Source: DASVEG01 sp035540495 (GTDB lineage Bacteria; Actinomycetota; Acidimicrobiia; Acidimicrobiales; CADCTF01). Taken from it: a stretch of DNA of 64,000 nt. Of the stretch, positions 7,601 to 15,193 are shown in pieces (the first letter of the stretch is position 1; the number at the start of each line of letters is the position of its first letter). The stretch lies in the NCBI GenBank assembly GCA_035540495.1, contig DATLGL010000060.1, forward strand, positions 1 to 64,000. The letters run 5' to 3'. The translations under genes were made by a program, and so were the position numbers. The notes under the pieces are model-generated. The model was not told the origin of the DNA. It worked only from the letters and a program-made list of their open reading frames with translations, and made no database searches.

Positions 7601-9704
7601 GCGTGAGGTCGCCGCGCGCCACTGCAGTGGCGACGTCGGCGATGTTCCGCACCTGATCGGTCAGGTTCGACGCCATCGAGTTGACCGAGTCAGTCAGGTC
7701 CTTCCACGTACCAGAGACACCTTCGACCCGCGCCTGGCCGCCGAGCTTCCCTTCGGTACCGACTTCACGAGCGACCCGCGTGACCTCGTCGGCGAACGCG
7801 CGGAGGGTGTCGGTCATCGAGTTGATGGTGTCGGCGAGCACCGCCACCTCGCCTCGGGCCTCGACGGTGATCTTCTGGTTCAGGTCGCCGCGGGCCACGG
7901 CCGTCGTGACCGAGGCGATCGAGCGCACCTGGTTCGTCAGGTTCGAGGCCATGAAGTTGACGTTGTCGGTCAGGTCCTTCCACGTGCCCGACACACCCTC
8001 GACCCGCGCCTGACCGCCGAGGATGCCCTCGGTTCCCACCTCGCGGGCCACCCGCGTCACCTCGTCGGCGAACGACGACAGCTGATCGACCATCGTGTTC
8101 ATCGTCTGCTTCAGCTGGAGGACCTCGCCCTGCACGTCGGCCGTGATCTTCTGGCTCAGATCGCCGCGCGCGACGGCCGTCGCGACGTCGGCGATGTCGC
8201 GGACCTGGCTGGTGAGGTTCGACGCCATCGAATTGACGTTGTCGGTCAGGTCCTTCCACGTGCCCGACACACCCTCGACCCGCGCCTGACCGCCGAGCTT
8301 GCCCTCCGTTCCCACCTCGCGGGCCACCCGCGTCACCTCGTCGGCGAACGACGACAGCTGATCGACCATCGTGTTCATCGTCTGCTTCAGCTCGAGGATC
8401 TCGCCCTGCACCTCGACCGTGATCTTCTGCGTCAGGTCACCCCGGGAGATGGCGGTGGTCACCGCGGCGATGTCGCGGACCTGACTCGTCAGGTTCGACG
8501 CCATGGAGTTCACCGAGTCCGTGAGGTCCTTCCACGTGCCCGCCACGCCCTCGACCCGCGCCTGACCGCCGAGCTTGCCCTCCGTTCCCACCTCCCGCGC
8601 GACGCGCGTGACCTCGGCCGCGAACGACCGCAGGGTGTCGGTCATCGAGTTGATGGTGTCGGCGAGCGCTGCGACCTCGCCCTTGGCCTCGACGGTGATC
8701 TTCTTCGACAGGTCGCCGTTGGCGACCGCCGACGACACCTGCGCGATGTTGCGCACCTGGCTCGTCAGGTTGGTGGCCATCGAGTTCACGGACTCGGTGA
8801 GGTCGCGCCACGTGCCGGAGACGCCCTTCACCTGGGCCTGGCCGCCGAGGATCCCTTCCGTGCCGACCTCACGGGCGACGCGGGTGACCTCCTCCGCGAA
8901 CGACGACAGCTGGTCGACCATCGTGTTGAGGGTGTTCTTGAGGCCGAGGATCTCGCCTCGCGCGTCCGCCGTGATCTTCTGGGTGAGGTCGCCCTGGGCG
9001 ACGGCGGTGGTTACCTCGGCGATGTTGCGCACCTGATCGGTGAGGTTCGACGCCATCGAGTTCACCGACTCGGTGAGATCCCGCCACGTCCCGGAGACAC
9101 CCTTCACCTGAGCCTGCCCGCCCAGCTTCCCCTCGGTTCCGACCTCCCGAGCGACCCGGGTGACCTCGGCCGAGAACGACGACAGCTGGTCGACCATGGC
9201 GTTCACGCGGTTGCCGATGCGGAGGAACTCGCCGCGCACCGGCTGGCCGTCGATCGTCAGCGCCACCTTCTGCGACAGGTCGCCCTTGGCCACCGCTTCG
9301 ATGACGCGGGCGACCTCGATCGTCGGGCGCGACAGATCGTCGATGAGCCCGTTGACCGACCGGCCGAAGTCGGCCCACGACCCGCGCTGGGCGCCGACGT
9401 CGAACCGCTCCATCATCCGGCCTTCTCGGCCCACCACCTTGGCGACGCGAGCCATCTCCTTCGCGTTCTGGGCGTTCGCCTCCATCAACTCGTTGAACGC
9501 TGCGTTCAGCTGGCCGACGAGCGACGAGCGCCGCGTGGGCAGGCGCGCCGAGAAGTCGCCGTCTCGTGCTGCCTTGAGGGCGGCGAGCAGGTCCCGGAGG
9601 CTCTCCTCGTCGGCGACGGCGGTTGCTGCCCCCTTCGCAGCACCTCCCGTGGCCGACGTCGATGCCTGCGAAGTGCTCCCCGACGAGGGCTTGGTCGCGG
9701 CCAT
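4698..9704 (-). CDS. Multi-HAMP hybrid histidine kinase (Nik1/group III-like layout)
   Basis: 1668 residues from ATG at 9704, which has AGGGAG six bases upstream. Order of domains: a short Ser/Thr/Ala-rich head; ten tandem HAMP units plus one degenerate leading unit (about 35-1000), each 92 residues and containing EVGTEG.LGGQA, GTW.DLT..VN, AVA.GDL..KI and TMVDQLSSFADEVTRVA; a GAF domain (about 1020-1175); a Glu/Gln-rich coiled coil; HisKA with SHELRTPLNS (about 1263); HATPase with NLLSNAFKF, DTGIGV and GGTGLGLSI; and a C-terminal receiver with LVLMDIMMPE. There is no transmembrane segment. This HAMP array followed by HK and receiver is the architecture of fungal group III kinases (Nik1/Os-1), which respond to osmotic stress; the bacterial signal is unknown. 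The repeats are 276 bp at DNA level, some identical over more than 100 bp. Confidence 0.93.
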   Translation of the reverse strand: MAATKPSSGSTSQASTSATGGAAKGAATAVADEESLRDLLAALKAARDGDFSARLPTRRSSLVGQLNAAFNELMEANAQNAKEMARVAKVVGREGRMMERFDVGAQRGSWADFGRSVNGLIDDLSRPTIEVARVIEAVAKGDLSQKVALTIDGQPVRGEFLRIGNRVNAMVDQLSSFSAEVTRVAREVGTEGKLGGQAQVKGVSGTWRDLTESVNSMASNLTDQVRNIAEVTTAVAQGDLTQKITADARGEILGLKNTLNTMVDQLSSFAEEVTRVAREVGTEGILGGQAQVKGVSGTWRDLTESVNSMATNLTSQVRNIAQVSSAVANGDLSKKITVEAKGEVAALADTINSMTDTLRSFAAEVTRVAREVGTEGKLGGQARVEGVAGTWKDLTDSVNSMASNLTSQVRDIAAVTTAISRGDLTQKITVEVQGEILELKQTMNTMVDQLSSFADEVTRVAREVGTEGKLGGQARVEGVSGTWKDLTDNVNSMASNLTSQVRDIADVATAVARGDLSQKITADVQGEVLQLKQTMNTMVDQLSSFADEVTRVAREVGTEGILGGQARVEGVSGTWKDLTDNVNFMASNLTNQVRSIASVTTAVARGDLNQKITVEARGEVAVLADTINSMTDTLRAFADEVTRVAREVGTEGKLGGQARVEGVSGTWKDLTDSVNSMASNLTDQVRNIADVATAVARGDLTQKITVDVRGEILELKNTLNTMVDQLSSFADEVTRVAKEVGTEGRLGGQAEVEGVSGTWKRLTENVNNMAGNLTSQVRNIAQVTTAVAKGDLSQKITVDARGEILELKNTINAMVDQLSSFADEVTRVAREVGTEGKLGGQAAVPGVSGTWRDLTENVNQLAGNLTNQVRNIAQVTTAVAKGDLSQKITVDARGEILELKNTINTMVDQLSSFADEVTRVAKEVGTEGKLGGQAEVPGVAGTWKDLTHNVNQLARTLTTQLRAIAEVSTAVTQGDLTRSITVQAEGEVAELKDNINQMIANLRDTTQRNAEQDWLKTNLAKISSMLQGQRDLGTVSRLIMSEVTPVASAQLGAFFMLDPTDTDPRLRLIASYGYTSTDGVSDTFKLGEGLVGQAAVEGKPILISDARAEQLQITSGLVASAPVNVVVLPVLFEEQVLAVIELASLRPFTDTERTFLDQTMETIGIVLNTILANMRTEELLEQSQRLTQELQSQSRELQTQQDELRKTNAELQEKAALLSEQNRDIELKNREIELARRGVEEKAEQLALSSRYKSEFLANMSHELRTPLNSLLILTKLLADNVDQNLTPQQIEFANTIYAAGSDLLELINDILDLSKVEAGKMDIAPARVEPGELLDYVERTFRPVAEEKDLSFTIELSDDVPDQITTDGQRLQQILRNLLSNAFKFTEQGGVTLCIGLANPDEQFRNPILNEAEKVLEFSVSDTGIGVAEDKLQLIFEAFQQEDGTTSRRYGGTGLGLSISREIARLLGGEIRVESELGRGSTFTLYVPSELEAVEPIIEVPSADEDEQVPFLTSTATVESARSMPIRRPQPLPAERSRTADSTLEGRKILVVDDDVRNVFALTSALESYGMEVLFAENGKKGIDVLLRNTDVDLVLMDIMMPEMDGYETCRAIRSMPQFQRLPIISLTAKAMTGDREKSIASGASDYITKPVEIDQLVSLMRMWLSR
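6993..7380 (-). repeat. Near-identical 276-bp tandem repeat units in the HAMP array
   Basis: Bases 6993-7104 recur without change 276 bases further on (from 7269), encoding the same segment running from the end of the LSSFADEV-preceding TIN motif back to QVRNIA. Neighbouring units differ by only a few bases. Repeats this similar can recombine, and can also mislead short-read assembly. Confidence 0.85.
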
Positions 9705-9793
9705 GTTCGCTCCCTGGTATGACGAAGGGTGCCGGGGACTGTACAAGTAGCGGTGATGTCCATAGCCCTCGCCGCAGGGTCCCTTCCTCCCGA

Positions 9794-10573
9794 ATGACGC
9801 GTTCCGCCCAACTCCTCCGCACCGTCGTCGTCGACGACTCCACCGACCTTCGCGACCTGCTGCGCATCGCGCTCACCCGGTCGGGGCGCTTCGACGTGGT
9901 CGGCGAGGCCGCCGACGCCACGACCGGCGTCGACGTCGTGCGGACCACGCGCCCGGAGCTCCTGCTCCTCGATCTCGGGATGCCGGGCATCGGCGGCCTC
10001 GATGCCCTCCCGCTCGTGCGCGCGGCTTCCCCCGAGACCACCGTCGTCGTCATCAGCGGCTATCCCCGCGACGGGCTCGAGCAGCACGTGTCGGCGCGAG
10101 GCGCAGCCGGCTACGTGGAGAAGGGGCTGTCGGTCAAGGCCCTCGTCGACCAGATCATCGCCACCGCCGGCGTGCTGCAACTCGTCACCAGCGCGCTCGC
10201 CGAGGAGCGCACGGAGCTCGATCAAGACCTTCGGAGCGGTTCGAGGGCGCGGCGCTTCGTGTCGGAGGCGATGGAGCGATGGGACTGCGCCGGTGCGCTC
10301 GACACGGTGCAGCTCCTGGTGTCGGAGCTGGTGACGAACGCGGTCGTGCACGCGGGTTCGCGACCGAACGTGGCGGTGCTGCTGCTCCCCCACGCCGTCC
10401 GGGTGGAGGTGGCCGACCAGGCACCGGAAGGTCTACGGCCTCGCGACGCGACGGATGCCGACGAGAGCGGGCGGGGGCTGTTCCTGCTCGACGAGCTGTC
10501 GTCGGCGTGGGGCGTCGACACCTCCGACGACGGCAAGACCGTGTGGTTCGAGGTGCCCCGCTTCGACGGGTAG
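9794..10573 (+). CDS. Receiver domain fused to anti-sigma-type (RsbW-like) ATPase
   Basis: 259 residues from ATG at 9794. Residues about 8-125 form a receiver: DD at 14-15, phospho-acceptor Asp60 in LLLLDLGMPG, Thr/Ser switch in VVVISGYP, and Lys in GYVEKGLS. Residues about 140-259 form an HATPase_c_2 domain like RsbW/SpoIIAB anti-sigma kinases, with N-box SELVTNAVVHAG and G2 box ESGRGLFLLDEL. There is no DNA-binding output domain. By family knowledge, such ATPases bind sigma factors or phosphorylate STAS-domain antagonists. The gene is divergent from the multi-HAMP kinase with about 90 bases between starts, so a kinase-to-partner-switch pathway is a reasonable inference. Confidence 0.87.
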   Translation: MTRSAQLLRTVVVDDSTDLRDLLRIALTRSGRFDVVGEAADATTGVDVVRTTRPELLLLDLGMPGIGGLDALPLVRAASPETTVVVISGYPRDGLEQHVSARGAAGYVEKGLSVKALVDQIIATAGVLQLVTSALAEERTELDQDLRSGSRARRFVSEAMERWDCAGALDTVQLLVSELVTNAVVHAGSRPNVAVLLLPHAVRVEVADQAPEGLRPRDATDADESGRGLFLLDELSSAWGVDTSDDGKTVWFEVPRFDG

Positions 10574-11494
10574 CTAACCCACTGCGGCGACCGGCTCCTC
10601 CGGCGCCGGTTCGACTGCGGGGCCGTTCGTCCTCAACACGACGACGGCCAGCGCAGCGAGGACGATCGCCATGCCTGTCACCTGCAGCGCGGTGATGGCT
10701 TCGCCGAGGAAGACCGCGGCGCTGATGACCGCCACCACCGGCACCGCAAGGGTCAGCAGCGACATCACCGAGAGGTCGATGTGGTCGTGGGCCCAGCTCA
10801 CGAGGAGGTGACCGACACCGCCCGAGCCGAGCGCCAGCAGCGAGATCCACGCCCACCCCTCGACGCCACCGGGCTCGAGCCGGTGGTTCGTGAGCAGTGC
10901 GAGCGGCGCGACGGCGAGCGTGGCGACGATCATCATCCCGGCCAGGAACTCGAACGCGGTGAGATGCCGCCTGACCTGCTTCGACGCGACGAAGTACCAG
11001 GTCCAGGCGAACAACGCTCCGAGCGCGAGCATGTCGCCGCGAAGGCTCCACACCGGCGTGCCGGACGATGCGTACATGACCACGACGACGCCGAGGATGG
11101 CCGTCAAGGTGAGCCCGATCGCCGACGGGGTCACCTTCTCGCCGAAGAGCCGTCCGACGACGAGCAGCAGCAGCGCCGGCTGGAGCGCACCGATGACCGT
11201 GGCGTTGGCGACGGTGGTGTCCTTCAGCGCGCTGAAGAACAGCACGATGTCGAGCGCGAACGCGAGACCACCCGGGAGGCACAACCACAACAGCCTTCGC
11301 GTGACGCGGCCACCGCGAGCGACGAACACCGCGACCGTGGCGAGGGCCCCGATCCACAACCGGTGGAAGCCCAGCGTGAGCCCGTCGACGTCGTCGACGA
11401 GCTTCGCGACGACGGCGACGCCTCCCCAGATGGTGACGGCGAGCAGCACGGCGAGCGACCCTGCGAGAGGCCGCTTCGCTCCAGCCGGTGTCAT
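10574..11494 (-). CDS. EamA/DMT-family transporter
   Basis: 306 residues with about ten hydrophobic helices. Repeat one opens with LLAVTIWGGVAVVAKLVDDV (conserved W-G motif) and repeat two with GALFAWTWYFVASKQV. The ATG at 11494 overlaps the DoxX stop as ATGA, making this the last gene of a five-gene operon. The stop abuts the convergent receiver-ATPase gene with no intervening base. The substrate is unknown; the neighbours for phenylalanine oxidation make an aromatic amino acid or related product conceivable, but this is only context. Confidence 0.83.
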   Translation of the reverse strand: MTPAGAKRPLAGSLAVLLAVTIWGGVAVVAKLVDDVDGLTLGFHRLWIGALATVAVFVARGGRVTRRLLWLCLPGGLAFALDIVLFFSALKDTTVANATVIGALQPALLLLVVGRLFGEKVTPSAIGLTLTAILGVVVVMYASSGTPVWSLRGDMLALGALFAWTWYFVASKQVRRHLTAFEFLAGMMIVATLAVAPLALLTNHRLEPGGVEGWAWISLLALGSGGVGHLLVSWAHDHIDLSVMSLLTLAVPVVAVISAAVFLGEAITALQVTGMAIVLAALAVVVLRTNGPAVEPAPEEPVAAVG

Positions 11495-12006
11495 GACGAG
11501 CGGGGCTTCGGGCGCCAGAAGATCGCGAGCACGACAAGGCCCAACACCACGCCCCCTGCTCCGATTCCGAGACCGGTGACGGGATCGACCCCGATGCCGG
11601 CGAGCTCGTCGAGCGACCACTCGCCCCCACCCAACGCCGCGAGCGCCAGGGACGCGACGAGGATCATCGCGACGTACTCGTAGCCCTCACCGGGCCTGAA
11701 GATGAAGAACCCGTTGCGGATGTGGTTGGCGACCAGTGCGACCGTCATCGTGCCGGCCACGGCGGCGGCGGCGAGCGGCGTGAGCAAGCCGACGACCAAC
11801 GCCACGCCCGCTCCGAGCTCGGTGATCGACGCGAGCCACGCCTGCGCCTTCGGCGCGCGGAAACCGATCGACCCGAACCACCGGGCAGTGCCCGCAATCT
11901 TCCCGCCGCCCCACACGTGGTTCCACCCGTGGGCGAGCATCGTCACCCCGAGGGTCATCCGCAGGAGCAGCGCCGCGATCGCGACCGCGGTCTCGAGGTC
12001 GCTCAT
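11491..12006 (-). CDS. DoxX-family membrane protein
   Basis: 171 residues with four to five hydrophobic helices. The N-terminal part MTLGVTMLAHGWNHVWGG and the later WLASITELGAGVALVVGLL fit DoxX (PF07681), where helix 1 ends in a G/H-rich turn and helix 2 begins near an E-x-G pattern. DoxX proteins are small quinone-linked or redox membrane proteins; in mycobacteria one forms a complex with SodA and SseA. Start and stop overlap the neighbours by four bases each, so it is translated with the PAH/PCD operon. Confidence 0.85.
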   Translation of the reverse strand: MSDLETAVAIAALLLRMTLGVTMLAHGWNHVWGGGKIAGTARWFGSIGFRAPKAQAWLASITELGAGVALVVGLLTPLAAAAVAGTMTVALVANHIRNGFFIFRPGEGYEYVAMILVASLALAALGGGEWSLDELAGIGVDPVTGLGIGAGGVVLGLVVLAIFWRPKPRSS

Positions 12007-12254
12007 CCGGCGTGTCGGTTGATGCGCGCCGCGAGCTCACGGCAGCGATCGGTGATGCCGCCTTCGGAGTGGCTCACGATGTCGATCGTCACCCGGTTCC
12101 ACGAGTTCGACCAGTCGGGATGGTGGTCGAGCCGCTCGGCCTCGAGAGCAACGGCCGTCATGAACGCGAAGGCTTGACGGAAGTCCGAGAACGTGAACTC
12201 CCGGTGGAGCCGCCCGTCGACGACCGTCCAGCCGTCAGGCGAGGAGTCGTTCAC
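12003..12254 (-). CDS. 4a-hydroxytetrahydrobiopterin dehydratase (pterin carbinolamine dehydratase)
   Basis: 83 residues, somewhat shorter than the usual ~95-110. It has the family core FRQAFAFMTAVALEAERLDHHPDWSN, where the two adjacent His and the following HPDW form the active site, then NRVTIDIVSHSEGGIT with the third His. The enzyme dehydrates 4a-carbinolamine formed by aromatic amino acid hydroxylases, which allows pterin cofactor recycling. Its start overlaps the 3' end of the phenylalanine hydroxylase gene by 20 bases, exactly the enzyme it serves. The stop overlaps DoxX. Confidence 0.92.
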   Translation of the reverse strand: MNDSSPDGWTVVDGRLHREFTFSDFRQAFAFMTAVALEAERLDHHPDWSNSWNRVTIDIVSHSEGGITDRCRELAARINRHAG

Positions 12255-13059
12255 AGGCGTCGTCGTCGTAGGTGGAGAAGAAGGCGGTCAGCTCGTCGAG
12301 CATCTGGTCGAACGAAACCGCGGCGAACAGCACCGGCTGGTAGTGGGTGATGTCGTAGTCCTGCACCGCCATCGCGTGGAGATCCCACTCGCGTATGTCG
12401 GCGTCGCGGAACACGTCGATCTCGCCGTACGACGACAGGAGCCCGGCGCCGTAGGCCTTCACCTCGCCGTCCTCGTGGAGCACGCCGAACTCGAGGGTGA
12501 ACCAGAACACGCGGCTGAAGGCGTCGAGCGCACGCGGCGTCGTGGCCCGCTCCGACGCATGACCTGCGACCTCGTAGAGGTCGGCGAACGCCTGGCTCCC
12601 GAGAGTGTTGGCATGGCCGATGATCTCGTGGACGATGTCGGGCTCCGGTGTGTAGAAGGGCACCGAGTGGTGGCGGATGTACTGGGTCGAAAGGAACGTC
12701 CGCCGCGCGAGTGAGCCGTAGAACTGGCGTGTCGGGACGAGCCCTGGCACGGGGTGGATGTGGAACCCGGTGAGGCCGTGCACCCGTTCGTCGACCTCGC
12801 GCAGCTGCGGCACCCGGTCGCTCGGAAGCACGACGTTCGCGGCGCCGCGCAGGTACTCCGCGCAGGCGTACCGCTGGTGCTTCACCGCGAGCTCGCTCGA
12901 CACGACGCGCCAGACCTCGTCCTCCTCCGGCGTGTAGTCGACGTCCGGGATCGGGTCACCGCTCACGTACGCAGCGCCCACGGCGGCGATGCGGGCTCGC
13001 CGATCGCGGTAGGCAGGGTCGCTGAAGCCCGGGTGGTCCTCGGGCAGCTCCATCGTCAT
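12235..13059 (-). CDS. phhA: Phenylalanine 4-monooxygenase
   Basis: 274 residues from ATG at 13059, overlapping the dehydrogenase stop as ATGA; this fits bacterial monodomain PAH (about 260-300). Iron ligands are visible as His and His in DIVHEIIGHAN and a downstream Glu in the FTLEFGVLHEDG segment. The GFHIHPVPGLVP and RTFLSTQYIRHHSVPFYTPEPD stretches are typical of the catalytic core. It hydroxylates L-phenylalanine to tyrosine using tetrahydropterin, Fe(II) and O2. No ACT regulatory domain is present. The overlapping dehydratase gene recycles the cofactor. Confidence 0.93.
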   Translation of the reverse strand: MTMELPEDHPGFSDPAYRDRRARIAAVGAAYVSGDPIPDVDYTPEEDEVWRVVSSELAVKHQRYACAEYLRGAANVVLPSDRVPQLREVDERVHGLTGFHIHPVPGLVPTRQFYGSLARRTFLSTQYIRHHSVPFYTPEPDIVHEIIGHANTLGSQAFADLYEVAGHASERATTPRALDAFSRVFWFTLEFGVLHEDGEVKAYGAGLLSSYGEIDVFRDADIREWDLHAMAVQDYDITHYQPVLFAAVSFDQMLDELTAFFSTYDDDACERLLA

Positions 13060-14852
13060 CGCGGACGGTCGTCGACGAGCGCGCCGTCCCAGAGCTCCTT
13101 GAAGCGCTCGAGGTCTTCGGCCGGCTCGGTGATCGAACGGACGGGGTCGCGGTCGGCGAGGTGAGCCCGGGCGTAGAGCCTCGCCACGAGCGCCTTCCGG
13201 TCGCCCGCTCCGACCGACGCCTCCCACCCGGCGTGCTCGAGGAGCAGGGCCGCGGCGTACACGTCGATCATCAGCTGGCACAGCGGGTAGAGGCGCGCCT
13301 CCGCGACGACTGGGTCGAGGGTGCGCCACTGCTCGATGACCGCCTCGACCTCGTCGATCCGGCGCCGCACGAGGTCGACGGTTTCCGGATCGTTGTCGGG
13401 AGCCTTCGCCACCGCATCACGCACCCGCTGGAGGAACGCGACGTGCGCGTCTTCCCGCACGATCCCCCGCCGGACGTCGAGGCAGAGGATGTTGTCGGCG
13501 CCCTCCCAGATCGTGTTCACCTGCGCGTCGCGCAGGAGGCGCGCGACGGGCCACTGCTCGATGTAGCCGTTGCCGCCGTGGACCTCGATCGCATCGCTCG
13601 CCGCGGTGATGCCGAGGCGTGCGGCCCGGAGCTTGATCAGCGGTGCGCCGATTCGGAGCTTGACGCCGGCGTGGCCCTCGAACACGAGCGCCTGGGCCGC
13701 TTCGACCTCGACGATGAGCTCGGCCAGCTTCCGTTGCATCAACGGCTGCTCGGCGAGCGGACGCCCGAACGCCTCGCGGGCACGGGCGTACGACATCGCC
13801 TCGACGAGCGCACGGCGGGCGACGCCAAGCCCCATCATCGCGATGCCGAGGCGCGAGCCGTTCGTCATCTCCATCATCCTGGTCAGGCCTCGACCGTCCG
13901 ACGTCTGGCCTTCGGCGGCAGAGCCGCTGCGCGCGCTCGCCGCTCCCGGTGCGGGTGCGAGGAGGAACGCTTCGGCGTCGACGAACTCGACCTCCGCCGA
14001 CGCGACGGCGTTCGTGCCCAGCTTGTCCTTGAGGCGCCGGATGCGGACACCGTTGCGCGACCCGTCGCGCCGATCCCACAGCACCAGGAACGGCGCGATG
14101 CCTCTCGCGTTGTCGGCTGCGCCCGCGGGCTTGGCCAGCACGACGAACGCGGAGCCGTTCGCGTTCGACGCGAACCACTTGAAGCCGTTGAGCCGCCATG
14201 CGTCGCCGTCCGGTTCGGCCGTGGTCTCGAGCATCGCGAGGTCGGATCCGCCGGTGCGCTCGGTCAGCATCTGCGACGCCTCCCCCGCCAGAGGATCTCC
14301 GGTCATGAGCTCGCGCACCCGCGCCCTTATGTCGTCGGGCGCGAACTCCTCGACGAGGCGCACGACCATGTCGCCGCCTGTGCCGAGCGCGCAGAACATG
14401 CCGATCTCGGCCTGGCTGAGCATGTAGGTCCACGCGGCGTTCAGCGGCGTCGGGTTGACGCCCGCTTTGCGCGCTTCCTCCCGGAACGCGCCGCCGAAGC
14501 CGTTCGCCAGCAGTTCCCGCTTCGACTCCTCGAACGACGGCGGCATGACGATGCGGCTGATGTCGCGGCCCCACCGGTCGTACTTCTCGAGCTTCGGTGG
14601 GTTCTTGTCGGTGATCTCGGCCCGCTCCGCGATCGGGCCGCCCATCAACGCACCGATGCGGTCGAGGTGCGCCTCGGCCCAGGCGAGGCCCTCGTCGCCG
14701 AGGTAGCGGCGCATGAGGCTCTGCAGTGTGGGGTCGGCCCGGTACCAGTTGAGGCCCTGGGCGCCGGCGTAGCGCTCGGTTGCGTAGCGCCGCGCCTTGT
14801 CGGGCGTGCTGAACGGGAGGGCGTCGACGGCTTCCGGAAGGTACGACGTCAC
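13056..14852 (-). CDS. Acyl-CoA dehydrogenase, AidB-like long form
   Basis: 598 residues, longer than classical ~380-residue ACADs. The N-terminal region (YATERYAGAQGLNWYRADP, ARVRELMTG) resembles AidB-type and related long dehydrogenases. The FAD-binding core includes MLTERTGGSDLAMLETTAEP and WRLNGFKWFASNANGSAFVV; a C-terminal helical part has MQRKLAELIVEVEAAQALVF and AIEVHGGNGYIEQWPVARLLRDAQ. Members either oxidise acyl-CoA thioesters or, as AidB, protect DNA; the substrate cannot be told here. First gene of the operon with PAH, PCD, DoxX and EamA, joined by overlapping start/stop codons. A few residues (roughly 285-300, rich in Ala/Ser/Gly) form an odd low-complexity insert. Confidence 0.88.
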   Translation of the reverse strand: MTSYLPEAVDALPFSTPDKARRYATERYAGAQGLNWYRADPTLQSLMRRYLGDEGLAWAEAHLDRIGALMGGPIAERAEITDKNPPKLEKYDRWGRDISRIVMPPSFEESKRELLANGFGGAFREEARKAGVNPTPLNAAWTYMLSQAEIGMFCALGTGGDMVVRLVEEFAPDDIRARVRELMTGDPLAGEASQMLTERTGGSDLAMLETTAEPDGDAWRLNGFKWFASNANGSAFVVLAKPAGAADNARGIAPFLVLWDRRDGSRNGVRIRRLKDKLGTNAVASAEVEFVDAEAFLLAPAPGAASARSGSAAEGQTSDGRGLTRMMEMTNGSRLGIAMMGLGVARRALVEAMSYARAREAFGRPLAEQPLMQRKLAELIVEVEAAQALVFEGHAGVKLRIGAPLIKLRAARLGITAASDAIEVHGGNGYIEQWPVARLLRDAQVNTIWEGADNILCLDVRRGIVREDAHVAFLQRVRDAVAKAPDNDPETVDLVRRRIDEVEAVIEQWRTLDPVVAEARLYPLCQLMIDVYAAALLLEHAGWEASVGAGDRKALVARLYARAHLADRDPVRSITEPAEDLERFKELWDGALVDDRPR

Positions 14853-14903
14853 CCTCGAGACGTTACCGAGCGGCTGCGTGCCGCGGCTCGGCGAGCGGGT
14901 TGC

Positions 14904-15065
14904 TCAGGCCGTGATGGCGCTCTGGCGGCGGCGGCGCCGTGCGATCTCGGCAGCGATCGCCTGCTGGTCGCGCATCGCGAGCTGGCGGATCAGCGGACGG
15001 AGCTCGGCGACGATCCGCTCGACCTCGTCTCGGTCCGGATGCCAATGTCGCAGTCGTTCGTCCAT
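14904..15065 (-). CDS. Small hypothetical protein (53 aa)
   Basis: ATG at 15065 preceded by a strong GGGAGG ribosome site six bases away. The product is charged and mostly helical: MDERLRHWHPDRDEV, then IVAELRPLIRQLAMRD and a basic AEIARRRRRQS tail. I do not recognise a family. About 100 bases upstream of the start lies one copy of the CTAG-centred element. It lies downstream of no obvious operon partner. Confidence 0.5.
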   Translation of the reverse strand: MDERLRHWHPDRDEVERIVAELRPLIRQLAMRDQQAIAAEIARRRRRQSAITA

Positions 15066-15144
15066 CGCAGGCCTCCCCCACGTGTCCCACTGTGAGTATC
15101 GGCGTCTCACGCCGTTCATTGGATGACCATCGGGCCGATCTGGG

Positions 15145-15168
15145 CGAAATGACGCGAACGGACTAGTC
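15145..15168. promoter_or_regulatory. CTAG-centred element, copy A1
   Basis: A CGAAATGAC segment followed eight bases on by GGACTAGTC, read on the plus strand. In the minus direction, CTAG stands about 100 bases before the 53-residue gene ending at 14904. Similar arrangements occur at 15194-15228, 27756-27787, 33058-33071 and 58534-58590, always between genes. Function unknown. Confidence 0.45.
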
Positions 15169-15193
15169 GGGATCGACCACCGCCCCGTGCAAG

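Noticed and set aside
6800..9200. The HAMP tandem repeats as a CRISPR-like or satellite array
   Set aside because: Unit length of 276 bp in frame with protein domains; there are no spacers.
5970..9722. Long plus-strand ORF antisense to the HAMP kinase (1250 codons)
   Set aside because: It is the mirror frame of a repetitive coding gene in GC-rich DNA. It is Arg/Leu/His-biased without domain pattern, while the minus strand encodes clear HAMP/HK domains.
13161..15095. Plus-strand ORF of 644 codons over the dehydrogenase
   Set aside because: Antisense shadow of a well-conserved acyl-CoA dehydrogenase; Arg-rich, no motif.
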